64,000 nucleotides of DNA from the NCBI RefSeq assembly GCF_000426545.1, contig NZ_AUFO01000007.1, positions 62,001-126,000 on the forward strand. Direction: 5' to 3'. This stretch comes from Paenibacillus massiliensis subsp. panacisoli DSM 21345 (GTDB lineage Bacteria; Bacillota; Bacilli; Paenibacillales; Paenibacillaceae). The position numbers and the translations under genes are program-made. Below the pieces are notes generated by a model. It searched no databases and was not told the origin of the DNA. It saw only the letters and a list, made by a program, of their open reading frames with translations. Each line of letters begins with the position of its first letter. Position 1 is the first letter of the stretch. Positions 35,473 to 44,847 of this stretch are shown in pieces.

Positions 35473-37950
35473 TCAGCGAAGCTCAGGCAACACCTGTGGG
35501 TCCAGCCCATGCAGGCGATAGCCGTTAGCAGTGTAGGTCTCATAGTAAGTACGTCCATTACGATAGACCAGTATATCTTCGATCTGGAAGCCTCCCATCA
35601 AATGAAGCTTCTCCACTCCGCTGCTGCGGGTCATATGCACAAATCCCAGCTTATACATACGAGCATCATGGTCATACTTCATGGCATACGGCAAAAATTC
35701 ACCCTCATAGTCCCCAAAAAAATATTTTTCCTCGTAACGGTGTTCGTGGGTGTAATCGAGCAAGCGAATATGCACTGTCGCGCCTTCCTCCAGCGTATGG
35801 TAGAGCTCCTTGAATAGCTGATCCTTCGAGACGATCTGCCGATTCTCGTATGCAGAGGCTACATTGGCTCTTAGAAGAAGCTCCTCCTCGAAGGTCTGCC
35901 GGAACGGAGCCGCAGTCAGAATAAGCGATTGACATGTGTGGATCAACCGCTCCAGAAGTGCTGGACTCTCCAGTGTAACCAGAGAGAATTTACTTCCCAT
36001 ATGGCGATCCGAGAAAAGTACATCCTGTCCCCGCTTGCTCTCCAGTTCATCAAGCACCTCCGCCGTCACCTTCGCATAATATTCCAGCACATTCTGTCCT
36101 GTATATTGGTCAGCTCGCCGCAGGTGCTCCGTGGCTTGCGTCTGCAGCTGCTGCTCGATATCACTCAGCCGATCAAGCTGTGCCTGAACACGACCATGGA
36201 GGCGTTCAAACGCGGCCTCACAGGTGCGGAGCAGGTCTGTATACATCTGTAGCTCCAGCAGCTCCAGCTTACGGCCATAGACCTGTTCTGCAACATATCG
36301 AATGAAATTCCTGACATTCGGCTTATCCAGCAGAGGTACTCGTGGGAAGGACAACTCCTCAACCGTCTGGTTATATAGCTGTTCAAGGCTCGCTACCAGC
36401 TCTGTGCGCTCATTCGTATAGTCACGAATTAGACCTCTTACGGCTGTCAGCACATTTCCAGGCTGATCCTCATCCGTCCAGGACAATATCTCATACAGCC
36501 CAATCTCCGGATGACGTGTCTCCTGCTCCTTCAACAGCTGCTGAAGCCACTGGTCTGCATCGAAAGAGCTCACACGTTGCTTCGCAGGCAACTCAGCATG
36601 CTCGCGGAAGAAGTCCCCACAGGCTTCGCCGAACAGCGACGCCTCGGCATCTCTTAGCGTCATGCGGCGGAGCGCTGAGAAGCTGGCACCACTCGTCATC
36701 AAGCCCGTCATATCTCCAAGAAATTCAGCTTGAGGCAGCAGTGGACTCATCCAGCTCTCCCTCCCGGTTGAGTCCAGTTGGAAGAAGGACAGCTTATCCT
36801 TCGGACTCCATGCGATCTCGCTCCTCATTCGGCTCAGAAGCTGCTTGTAGAACTGATATAACACGGTGAGGGCAATCGGTTCGTTTGGACGTTTTACCTT
36901 TCCCAGACCAGCAGAAACGTAGACTGGACGCCCTGTTTCTGTACCCATATTATTCTTGAAGGATGTGTTGTTATAGCCGCCTTCCTGTGGCCAACGCTCA
37001 GAGGTACCATAGTCGTCCATAGCGCTTCCCCTGGAAGCCTGCAGACGGTTCTTCAGCAGCTGAATATGACAGATGAGCTCACTGTTCTCCCGCAGGCTGT
37101 CAGGTACAATCCTTCCTCGTTCATCCTTATCGGATAGCAGGTAGACCAGATCGAATAGGGGAGCTGGACCATGTTTTACCTTGATACCGAGTCGATCCTC
37201 AGTCATATGAAGTGTGGCTGTGAGCTGATATCCCGGGTCCTGCATATGGTCGAGTTCACGAAGGAATGCTACATTCAAGGCACTGCTGTACCCATAATTT
37301 TCTTGTGTTCCCTCATGCAGTAGCGCATACAGATCCATCTGGACTGACTTGAAGGATTGAGCCAGCAAATATTCGGATAGCAGTGTGATCTCGGGTACGA
37401 GTACATTCAACGGATCATCACCGACAGTAATGACAGTGAGATGGACCCGATCAAAAGAGGAATATAATCGTCCATATTCCGCCAATTGAAGACTAGCCCG
37501 TCGAAGACAGCCATTCAGTCCGATCAGACCCTCTTCGTCCGCGTAGAAGTCCCGGTACAGATCACTTCGCGCATAGCGGGGATTGGTAACCTCGGTATGC
37601 AAAGACAGGTGCTTATCCCCATGAACATCCTGTCGTGTATCATTCATTCTCTTCTCATCTTCTCTAGGATCTGCAGCCTGCTTATAAGGCCTGATCTGAT
37701 GGGTGATCACTCTGGAATGCCCTTTTGAGACGTCCGTCCCGGAGTGAACATGAATATAGGTGACACCGGCACTGTTATCCCACTTGCGGTCATTCATGTC
37801 CATGACATGGCTAATGGCAGAGCCTGCATGGTCGCCAATAAAGAGAAACACAGCGGGGTAATGGATGCTGCTGCGTCCATCCCCACTGCCAATGAATTGG
37901 TCTTCCGCTGCCGCGTAGGACACCGCGAACTGCTCCAGCTTATCTCTCAT
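35473..37950 (-). CDS. Probable degenerate tubulin-like protein (pseudo-tubulin), 825 residues
   Basis: No clear family at first sight, but it lines up in order with the tubulin-like protein encoded just upstream. VFLFIGDHAGSAISHV (34-49) matches the first loop NPILIIGLGGTG; LTVITVGDDPLN (171-182) sits where that protein has the GGTGSG phosphate loop; NVAFLRELDH (226-235) matches AALKELDYWM; and PLFDLVYLLSDKDERG (264-279) matches PPFNLCHLISATNTEG. The glycines that bind nucleotide are gone. I infer a non-nucleotide-binding partner of the tubulin-like subunit. The C-terminal half has coiled-coil-like helices (about 560-620). It starts 2 bases after the tubulin-like stop. Confidence 0.65.
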   Translation of the reverse strand: MRDKLEQFAVSYAAAEDQFIGSGDGRSSIHYPAVFLFIGDHAGSAISHVMDMNDRKWDNSAGVTYIHVHSGTDVSKGHSRVITHQIRPYKQAADPREDEKRMNDTRQDVHGDKHLSLHTEVTNPRYARSDLYRDFYADEEGLIGLNGCLRRASLQLAEYGRLYSSFDRVHLTVITVGDDPLNVLVPEITLLSEYLLAQSFKSVQMDLYALLHEGTQENYGYSSALNVAFLRELDHMQDPGYQLTATLHMTEDRLGIKVKHGPAPLFDLVYLLSDKDERGRIVPDSLRENSELICHIQLLKNRLQASRGSAMDDYGTSERWPQEGGYNNTSFKNNMGTETGRPVYVSAGLGKVKRPNEPIALTVLYQFYKQLLSRMRSEIAWSPKDKLSFFQLDSTGRESWMSPLLPQAEFLGDMTGLMTSGASFSALRRMTLRDAEASLFGEACGDFFREHAELPAKQRVSSFDADQWLQQLLKEQETRHPEIGLYEILSWTDEDQPGNVLTAVRGLIRDYTNERTELVASLEQLYNQTVEELSFPRVPLLDKPNVRNFIRYVAEQVYGRKLELLELQMYTDLLRTCEAAFERLHGRVQAQLDRLSDIEQQLQTQATEHLRRADQYTGQNVLEYYAKVTAEVLDELESKRGQDVLFSDRHMGSKFSLVTLESPALLERLIHTCQSLILTAAPFRQTFEEELLLRANVASAYENRQIVSKDQLFKELYHTLEEGATVHIRLLDYTHEHRYEEKYFFGDYEGEFLPYAMKYDHDARMYKLGFVHMTRSSGVEKLHLMGGFQIEDILVYRNGRTYYETYTANGYRLHGLDPQVLPELR

Positions 37951-37952
37951 TT

Positions 37953-40900
37953 CTACTTCAGCCTTCTACGAATGTCGTTTAGTTTGCTTGCCATTTGCTT
38001 GTAGAAGGAGTATAGCTCTTCTCCATTCGCATGCTCCACGCGCTCATATTCCAACTGATCTCTTGCTTCCATGAATAGGGTGACGAGGCTCTCCAGCTTA
38101 TCCAGCAGAGGCGCGATATCCTCCGAAGATGTCAGCTCATTGTCCCGTCGGTCCGCCTTGCGCATCAATGCTGCACGGCTCTTCTCATCCAGTTCCCGGA
38201 AGTGCGTATACACATCGTATTCCACATAATGACGGCTCTTCAGGACATTGGCGAACGGCTCCCACGCCTCCTCCTCTGGATCACGGTCATATACGTAGAG
38301 AGCACCTTTTTTAGTAATAGTATCCGTATACAGTGCCTGGATGAATTGATCAAGCCGCTGCTCTTCATCCTGGTGCTTACCCAGCATACTCTCCAGCTCT
38401 GTCAGCTTAGCCTGCAGCTGCGCATACTTTGCAAGCTCCTCACGGAGCACACGAATCAGCTCTGGCGTGCGGATCAGGTTTTCTTTCCCCAGCTCCTCGT
38501 TAATACTGCCGAAGATATCCTTCGCTCCAGCCTGCTCCATTCCTCCGGCAAGCAGTCGCTTCAATTCATTGGTGGCACGCTTAACCTCTCCCAGATTCGG
38601 CTTGGAGGCGTCTAGCTGCATATCATAAGCAGACAAGATTCTGTCCACATCGAGAGCACCTGTGCGAATGACTTCATATCGACTGCTGGTGTTGCTCTCG
38701 TCTCCCTTCATTCGAATAGCTCCCAAGGTCAGACCACGCTCAAAATCACTTCGAACATTAGCGTTGAAAGCCTGCACCCGAGGGTTCACATACGTATCCC
38801 CCCAAGACTTCTCCGGGATCGGCGAAGGCAAGTTCGTCCAGTTATTACGACCAGTCTGCACAAGATGTCGTCCAATTCCTTCTCGGTCCAGAATCGTACG
38901 CTCATAGCTCTCCTCGTATACCTTCAGTGGTGTATATACGAAGAGTGGTACGCCGTTACGGGTGTTCAGCCAGAAGATGCGATTCTTGACCTCACTTTCC
39001 TTAATCGTGAAGTGCGATTTTCCGATCGCATTATTCTGATAATTCCGAATCCCCTTCAGGATGCTTGGTGCCTGTACAGGGACGGACACGAAGCCCCATG
39101 ATGGAAAGTACAGATTTCCTGCACTGTTGCTTAGGTGGAACACCGGCACTGCTTCCTCGTCAAGCTTGCTCGCAATATGACGCTCTACGAACTTCTCAAT
39201 GGCCTCATCCTGCCCGTATTTCATGACGAGGAAGTCTTCCATGGAACGCGTGATGAGATCGCCGAACTTCTCTGTCAGGAACTCCGAAATTGAGGTGACG
39301 ATGTCGATATCCTGCTCCTTCACCCAACGATCGGAATTCTCCAGCAGGGCATGGGCAAAATCACGAATCAGATCGTCGCCATCCCTCTTCTCCAGCATGC
39401 CAGAGACGACCGTCTCGATATCAGGAACGCTAACAAGATTCCAGTAGTAGGTCTTGTTGCCTCTATGATCCTCCTGCTCGGCACCGTTCACGAGAAGGTC
39501 ACCATTCTTCGAGAAGATACCGCTAAGAGCATTAAGCACTTCTGTATACACATGATAAATGCGATTGTTCTCCTGATTCAGCAGATCATACAGGTCCTCG
39601 TAAAATTCGATCAACTGCTCCGTACGCTCAATATCTGCGTGCAGCCAGTATTCATTGATTTTCGCTTCAATATAAGCATTCTTCTTCTTATCCTTGGATA
39701 CGAAAGCACTCTTCGCATCCCCCATCTTCTCCTCGGCCTGCTCCCTGGCCGCCTCGATATCCCGAGGAATCCGATGCAGACTATCCTTCAGTGCCTCAAT
39801 GTACGATAGAAGCATTTTGAGCAGACAGAAGCCCTTCTCCGTGTAAATAAGTCTAGATACGTAGAATGGCCCCTGCTCTGGATGCAGGAACATTCGGCGA
39901 ATCTGATCGGTGAATTGACCGACGATCTCACCTGGTAGCTGCTTCTTCGCCTTAATGTATTCCTCACGCGCCCGATTCAGGAATGTCTGCTCCAGCTCGG
40001 TATCCATGTTCACGACCTGCATTTTGATCACATTGGCGTAGCTAAGACGCTCACTGTTCTCAAATCCAGGTAATGGCTCTGGCACACGGGATTCGAAATT
40101 CTTGATCATACTGTCCAGATCGACGCCAAGCTTACGGGCGAACTTTTCGACCTCCTCCTGCCCCGGTGCTTTCTCGAACATCTTGCCCATTTTTTCGAAC
40201 AGGCGATAGGCCAGATAGGTCGTCATCTCTTCCACCGGAAGCACAGCTGAAGACGCTCCGATGATGTTGTACTCGTAATTCGCAGGATAGGCCCGATTCA
40301 TCTGGGCAATGTTGGTACGGATGTTGCTGATATAGTCATGGATGGCGAACTCCTCGCCAGATTGCTTTTCTTCACTTGCCATAAAGTTCGTGATATTCTC
40401 AGCTGTAACGTTCATGCAGTAATCGTAGGCATTCTCAAGCAGCTTGCCCTCGGTATTCGTCGCTGAGATCAGATGACACAGATTGAACGGCGGCAATGGC
40501 GAGTTAACGTTTAGGATGTTGCCATATTGTTGACGGAACCGCTCACTGCGATTGTCCACGTTCATCCAATAATCAAGCTCCTTGAGCGCTGCGTATCCAT
40601 TCTTCTTGATGTATTCACGGGTATGCTCACTCAAGCTCTTATTCGAGAGATTGACATCAGGCGTGAACAGATAACCAAGTGTATTAACGCGGTCAATCCC
40701 TGCTGATCCATAATCACGCTCAATAAGCCCACGTACAATGTAAGAAATATCCAGGAAAGTACCGCTTCCAGTACCACCAGATAGACCTGACAGCAGGAAC
40801 ACCATGAGCTTCTTGTTGGTGCCGACAGATAATGTCTTGATCTTCTTGTCGATGCTCTGCACGACCTGATTAATCTTGGTGAACAGCAGTAAACGCCCTG

Positions 40901-41342
40901 CCTGACGTACACCCGCCGCACCGTTCATACCATCCGTAATGCTTAGCTCTGGTGAGAGCCAGTCTGTAATATAAGGCTCCAGAATGCTGCGATTTTGCAG
41001 CAGACCGCCGATCTCTGCATTGGAGAGCAGCACGAACTCATTGTTCGGGTCCAAGCCGATGCCTCTATATTTTTTATTCCTGTCCTGTTCATTCGTCTCG
41101 AAGGCGAGGAACTCTACATTGTCTGGCTTATCATGCTTTTTCTTGGACAAGGGATCTTCTGGCAGCTTGAATCTGCGGTTGATCTGATATTTCAATCTCA
41201 GCAGAGCATCAATTCCTGTCCCGCCAAGACCGATAATAAGAATAGGGTTATCAATCGTATCTACTCTAATCTTCTCACTAACAATCCCTCCGCCCAGTGA
41301 TACATCCAATTGCTGTATGTGTTCTCTGACTACTGGTTTCAT
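37953..41342 (-). CDS. Large tubulin/FtsZ-superfamily GTPase (Tubulin_2-like)
   Basis: 1129 residues. Nucleotide-binding signs of the tubulin/FtsZ fold: GLGGTG (38-43) in the first loop and the signature GLSGGTGSGTF (187-197), then GYLFTPDV and NGYAALKELDYWM (249-260). It is about three times FtsZ length; residues beyond about 400 are helical and unlike FtsZ or eukaryotic tubulin. The type is known from gene neighbourhoods with VWA proteins, but its cell role is not established to my knowledge. It may form filaments or a GTP-dependent scaffold at the membrane with the VWA proteins. The pseudo-tubulin follows after 2 bases; the secreted VWA gene is 117 bases upstream. Confidence 0.8.
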   Translation of the reverse strand: MKPVVREHIQQLDVSLGGGIVSEKIRVDTIDNPILIIGLGGTGIDALLRLKYQINRRFKLPEDPLSKKKHDKPDNVEFLAFETNEQDRNKKYRGIGLDPNNEFVLLSNAEIGGLLQNRSILEPYITDWLSPELSITDGMNGAAGVRQAGRLLLFTKINQVVQSIDKKIKTLSVGTNKKLMVFLLSGLSGGTGSGTFLDISYIVRGLIERDYGSAGIDRVNTLGYLFTPDVNLSNKSLSEHTREYIKKNGYAALKELDYWMNVDNRSERFRQQYGNILNVNSPLPPFNLCHLISATNTEGKLLENAYDYCMNVTAENITNFMASEEKQSGEEFAIHDYISNIRTNIAQMNRAYPANYEYNIIGASSAVLPVEEMTTYLAYRLFEKMGKMFEKAPGQEEVEKFARKLGVDLDSMIKNFESRVPEPLPGFENSERLSYANVIKMQVVNMDTELEQTFLNRAREEYIKAKKQLPGEIVGQFTDQIRRMFLHPEQGPFYVSRLIYTEKGFCLLKMLLSYIEALKDSLHRIPRDIEAAREQAEEKMGDAKSAFVSKDKKKNAYIEAKINEYWLHADIERTEQLIEFYEDLYDLLNQENNRIYHVYTEVLNALSGIFSKNGDLLVNGAEQEDHRGNKTYYWNLVSVPDIETVVSGMLEKRDGDDLIRDFAHALLENSDRWVKEQDIDIVTSISEFLTEKFGDLITRSMEDFLVMKYGQDEAIEKFVERHIASKLDEEAVPVFHLSNSAGNLYFPSWGFVSVPVQAPSILKGIRNYQNNAIGKSHFTIKESEVKNRIFWLNTRNGVPLFVYTPLKVYEESYERTILDREGIGRHLVQTGRNNWTNLPSPIPEKSWGDTYVNPRVQAFNANVRSDFERGLTLGAIRMKGDESNTSSRYEVIRTGALDVDRILSAYDMQLDASKPNLGEVKRATNELKRLLAGGMEQAGAKDIFGSINEELGKENLIRTPELIRVLREELAKYAQLQAKLTELESMLGKHQDEEQRLDQFIQALYTDTITKKGALYVYDRDPEEEAWEPFANVLKSRHYVEYDVYTHFRELDEKSRAALMRKADRRDNELTSSEDIAPLLDKLESLVTLFMEARDQLEYERVEHANGEELYSFYKQMASKLNDIRRRLK

Positions 41343-41459
41343 TTGGATTCCCCCTGATTCCTGTAATAATCCGATGAATATACTTTATATTCTATTATTC
41401 TGATTCATTGCTTTTTAATCTGATCGTTGTTTCTTTTCAATTACTGTTTCTTAATTCAA

Positions 41460-43262
41460 TTAACGGCTAGTGGACAAATACTCCAGCAAGATCGTCTTCC
41501 CTACACTTCCCAATGGTACGGTAATCCGATCATTGTGCCCCAGTTCGATGCCCTGTGCAGCCTGAACGGCCCGCCCGGACTTCTCAATCGGGATTGCCCC
41601 AGTGGAACGGACAGCGAGCTTATCATTACGGCCTGGAGTAAACACGATCTGAGCTGACTCTGCCAGCTCCGGGGCCAATTGCAGCAATTGATGCAGTGTG
41701 AATTTTCCGCGGAAGCCCGTCAGCTTTTTGTACTGGGGATATGACTTCTCACCCGTATTGTCATCCTGAATCTCAACTACAAGCTGCCCGACAAAGCCCT
41801 TGCCTGACTTCTGCACATATTTCCAGAGGAAGTATGCGGCCGCAAGTACGATCAGCAGTCCAGCCCCCCCAAGGATTGCAGGCAGCAGCAAGCCAGCCCT
41901 GGACTCTTCAGCTGGAACCGTTGATGAGCCTGATCCCGGAGCTCCACTTACTCCAGAACCGTTGATGGTTATCGTCGCTGATTCACGGTAGAAGCTCTTC
42001 TCCTCTGCCCGTACAGTCAATTCATAGTCGTGGGCCTCTGGCAGCTGGAATTGTCCTGCAAAATGATCCCCTTCATTGTTAAGGTCAATGGAACTGTCCG
42101 CTCCTGTATTCACATCATGCACAAGCAGCTTGGCGGTCATATTCGCATACAGGCTTTGGTCCTGAAGTCGCTGGTTGTTGCTGCTCAGGAAGGTCTGAAT
42201 GTCAATGCTGTCTCCTTTGGAGTAGCTCTGCGCAGGAATGTCCGCCAATGTGAGCTGCAGATCATAGTTGAATATCAGGTTAATATCAATTTGATCCTGC
42301 TTTACTCCTTTGATCTGCAGCGTCCAGTCTCCCTCCTCTGGCTTGAGCAGCTTCAATAAAGAATAGCTCTTCGACGATGAGAGCAGAATATCGTCTGCCG
42401 GTATTGTGCGGGTCTGACCACTTGGATCGATCAGGCGAGCATCGACTGGCTGCGATGAAGTAATCGAGATATTAGCCTCCATTACACTGTCATTGGGGAC
42501 GTGAATCTTGACGTCCTGGTAATCACCGTTACCCGTGATTGAATCGACTGGCACGACATTCAGGTTGAGGTTACTCGCAAAAATCTGGCTTAGAATATCT
42601 GGCAGATCCTCAGCAGAGTCCGTAATAAATGACTTACCACCAGATTGCTCTGCAATATCGGCTAGTCGATCCTTGTTCAGCTTGCCATCGGCATTCAATC
42701 CAATCGTGTAGATGGGGATTCCTGCAGCTGTTGCCTCCGCGACTGCCTGCTTCATATCCTGATCGGCCTGAGTATCCGTTCTTCCCGTGCGGGGATTGAA
42801 ATCATTGTTACCGTCAGCCAGCAGAACAATCATCGGCGCATGCCCTGGCTCGGCACCATCCTTGAGCAGCTGCATCGCTTCACGAACACCTACAGAAGTA
42901 TCTGTATATGCTCCACGGTTCAGACCGTCTATGAAGCTCTTCAGCTCCTCCTTGTCCTCCTGCGATTGAATTGTTAACAGCGCCTTCTCACGCTGGATAA
43001 CATCGGTATAGGAGACGATGCCCACCTTGTCCCCACCCGTCGATAGCATGTCTACGAACATCTTCATCGCTTCGTTTCCAATCTTCTCCGGATCACTGGT
43101 GTTCATGGAATTGCTCACATCCACGACCAGCACTGCGTCAACGCGGGAGGCCGAGCTTGAATTCGCTGCTCGTGCAGGTTGGGCTATGAGGCCAGTTAGC
43201 AGAAGCACTACCATCCAGGCAGCCATCAGACTCCATATCGTATGTTTCATTTTTTCTCTCAT
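41460..43262 (-). CDS. Secreted, membrane-anchored VWA-domain protein (first gene of the operon)
   Basis: 600 residues. Signal peptide about 1-32 (ending QPARAA). A VWA domain (about 40-235) carries a full MIDAS (DVSNSMNTSD, 48-57) and TDTSVGVRE and LADGNNDF patterns. Ig-like outer segments follow (to about 445), then a transmembrane helix near 458-482 and a cytoplasmic C-terminal domain of about 110 residues. The VWA domain thus faces outside, while the tail can meet the cytoplasmic tubulin-like protein. AAGGGG lies 8 bases before the ATG. It differs from the other VWA protein in having one outside domain. It is probably the sensor or envelope anchor of the system. Confidence 0.85.
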   Translation of the reverse strand: MREKMKHTIWSLMAAWMVVLLLTGLIAQPARAANSSSASRVDAVLVVDVSNSMNTSDPEKIGNEAMKMFVDMLSTGGDKVGIVSYTDVIQREKALLTIQSQEDKEELKSFIDGLNRGAYTDTSVGVREAMQLLKDGAEPGHAPMIVLLADGNNDFNPRTGRTDTQADQDMKQAVAEATAAGIPIYTIGLNADGKLNKDRLADIAEQSGGKSFITDSAEDLPDILSQIFASNLNLNVVPVDSITGNGDYQDVKIHVPNDSVMEANISITSSQPVDARLIDPSGQTRTIPADDILLSSSKSYSLLKLLKPEEGDWTLQIKGVKQDQIDINLIFNYDLQLTLADIPAQSYSKGDSIDIQTFLSSNNQRLQDQSLYANMTAKLLVHDVNTGADSSIDLNNEGDHFAGQFQLPEAHDYELTVRAEEKSFYRESATITINGSGVSGAPGSGSSTVPAEESRAGLLLPAILGGAGLLIVLAAAYFLWKYVQKSGKGFVGQLVVEIQDDNTGEKSYPQYKKLTGFRGKFTLHQLLQLAPELAESAQIVFTPGRNDKLAVRSTGAIPIEKSGRAVQAAQGIELGHNDRITVPLGSVGKTILLEYLSTSR

Positions 43263-43412
43263 GACTTGTTCCCCTTCACTTGTAGAACTTTGATACGTCC
43301 TCTAAGATGTACTCTATTGGTCTTCCATTAAATCTTTCTGAAAATGTGATGAAAAAATGCTGAAATATCTAAAATAGAGGTCCGCCTTTTGTTACAGGAG
43401 GCAACAGCGAAT

Positions 43413-43450
43413 TTTACCAATATCCTGCAACAATGATATAATTATACCCT
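43413..43450. promoter_or_regulatory. Candidate overlapping divergent promoters of the tubulin/VWA region
   Basis: Rightward TTTACC (43413-43418), 18-base spacer, TATAAT (43437-43442). The palindrome TATAATTATA (43437-43446) also gives a leftward TATAAT, so one site may serve both directions. The leftward -35 is poor. Confidence 0.35.
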
Positions 43451-43509
43451 GATAAGTGCAAACATCTATGAATATTCTGTCATAAAATTGGAAAAGAAAG
43501 AGGACCCAT

Positions 43510-43662
43510 ATGATCTCATACGGATGTATCGCGATAATGTTTCTTTTTGTCGTCGCGAAAATCATAACTTACTATTTACATAAGAGACGTGCACCATCTT
43601 ACGAGCAGATTGACAAAGAGCTGCTTACCGCTTTGAACAGCAGGAATGAACGCTATGAATAA
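43510..43662 (+). CDS. Small single-pass membrane protein, 50 residues
   Basis: Translated by hand: one hydrophobic helix (about 5-23, containing IAIMFLFVVAKIITYYL), then a basic and an acidic tail. AAGAGG lies upstream of the ATG. Its last codons overlap the start of the next gene (the next ATG lies in TATGAATAA), which is typical of real coupled genes. It is divergent from the tubulin/VWA operon and may modulate the adjacent zinc-ribbon membrane protein. Confidence 0.65.
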   Translation: MISYGCIAIMFLFVVAKIITYYLHKRRAPSYEQIDKELLTALNSRNERYE

Positions 43663-44566
43663 ACACAAGCAGCCTGTGCAGTTCAGGCCATTTCAGCGCG
43701 CAAGATATGCATACGATAAGCTTAAGGTCTGTCGGCGCTGCGACAGCGTTACTGCCTTGCCACGAGAAGCCTGTGCTTCATGTGGACGCCGTCGACTCGT
43801 TCATTTCATGGTCGTAGCTAACAGCAAGACGAACTGGTACTACCGGCGGGATCTGATATTCGCATTACTGTTGCTCGCTGCAGCGGTCTTTCTTGCCCCC
43901 GACTCCCTTAGTCGCGTCCTGTTCCTTGCAGGAGGCATCATCATGCTCCTCATCTTGTGGAGCTTGCAGCGTAAGCTGTATCCCTGGGAGCTGAAGCGAC
44001 AGCTCCGGCGTACCTTCAAGCATCGTATCCAGTCCATTGAAGAAGGACTTGCCTATGATCGGGAGGAAGCTGCCAGCATCAGACCGGATGACGAACAGCG
44101 TGCTTACGAAATGCTTCGTGAAATCGCTGTGCTGAAGCGTGATGATCGCATTCGTCTTCAGCAGCTTGCCTTGCTGCAATCCTTTATTCTCCGCAAGGAT
44201 ATGGATCTCGAACTTGACTCACTGCTGCTAAGAAGCTTCGATCCGGTCCTGGTCGATTATATTGGCGAGATCGCAAAAATCAAACGGGAGCTGATCCGAA
44301 GCCGAACCTTGCTCTATGTAACCTTCTATGAGAGAAGAATATTGGAGCTTCCTGGTGGACGCGCTGTCCTGGTAGCAGTAGCCGCTGCAGCTGTAGGCAA
44401 GAAGAAATTTGTTGCTGAGCATGCAGACTTCATCTGTCGTTATGCAGCAGACCTCCCCGAGGATCGCTTCAAGCGTCTTCATCGGATCATAACGAGCAAT
44501 CGCTCGACTCCTTTCGGTGACCTTATGGATGAGGTGGTTCGGATCCACAAGCTGAGGAGCTATTGA
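43655..44566 (+). CDS. Zinc-ribbon membrane protein, 303 residues
   Basis: Not recognised as a named family. A zinc ribbon C26-x2-C29 ... C40-x2-C43 opens the protein, followed by two membrane helices (about 67-82 and 87-104) and a long cytoplasmic helical region of about 200 residues rich in charged residues and RDD/RIRLQQ patterns. ATG 43655 is preferred because the preceding small gene ends there; an in-frame ATG lies at 43646. It is divergent from the tubulin/VWA/GTPase operon and shares its promoter region. Zinc ribbons also occur in that operon's GTPase, hinting at a common design. Function unknown. Confidence 0.7.
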   Translation: MNKHKQPVQFRPFQRARYAYDKLKVCRRCDSVTALPREACASCGRRRLVHFMVVANSKTNWYYRRDLIFALLLLAAAVFLAPDSLSRVLFLAGGIIMLLILWSLQRKLYPWELKRQLRRTFKHRIQSIEEGLAYDREEAASIRPDDEQRAYEMLREIAVLKRDDRIRLQQLALLQSFILRKDMDLELDSLLLRSFDPVLVDYIGEIAKIKRELIRSRTLLYVTFYERRILELPGGRAVLVAVAAAAVGKKKFVAEHADFICRYAADLPEDRFKRLHRIITSNRSTPFGDLMDEVVRIHKLRSY

Positions 44567-44685
44567 TTGGGATATCATGATAGCTCCTATATATCTCCTG
44601 TAGCAGCTGGAACCCCCTTTTAATAAAGACGTCACAGGCAAGCCTCACCCCTGCAAAGTTCACCTATCCCCCATATCAAGATTAC

Positions 44686-44740
44686 AAAGAACCCGGTTCA
44701 TCAAGGAGATTCCTTGATGAACCGGGTTCTTTTTTTGTCC
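44686..44740 (+). terminator. Strong terminator after the zinc-ribbon membrane gene
   Basis: Near-perfect 22-base stem (arms 44686-44707 and 44711-44732, core AACCCGGTTCATCAAGG) followed by TTTTTTT. Confidence 0.9.
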
Positions 44741-44847
44741 TGTGAAGACAATCTCTATCGATTATGGAGAATAAAACCTGTATTCCGGCACACCCTAACA
44801 CCATCAACATCATTTCTATCTTTCAGATGGGAGGGTGCTCTTACATT

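Noticed and set aside
41343..41459. Promoter or terminator between the secreted VWA and tubulin-like genes
   Set aside because: Only AT-rich sequence without a clear -35/-10 pair or hairpin; treated as one operon.
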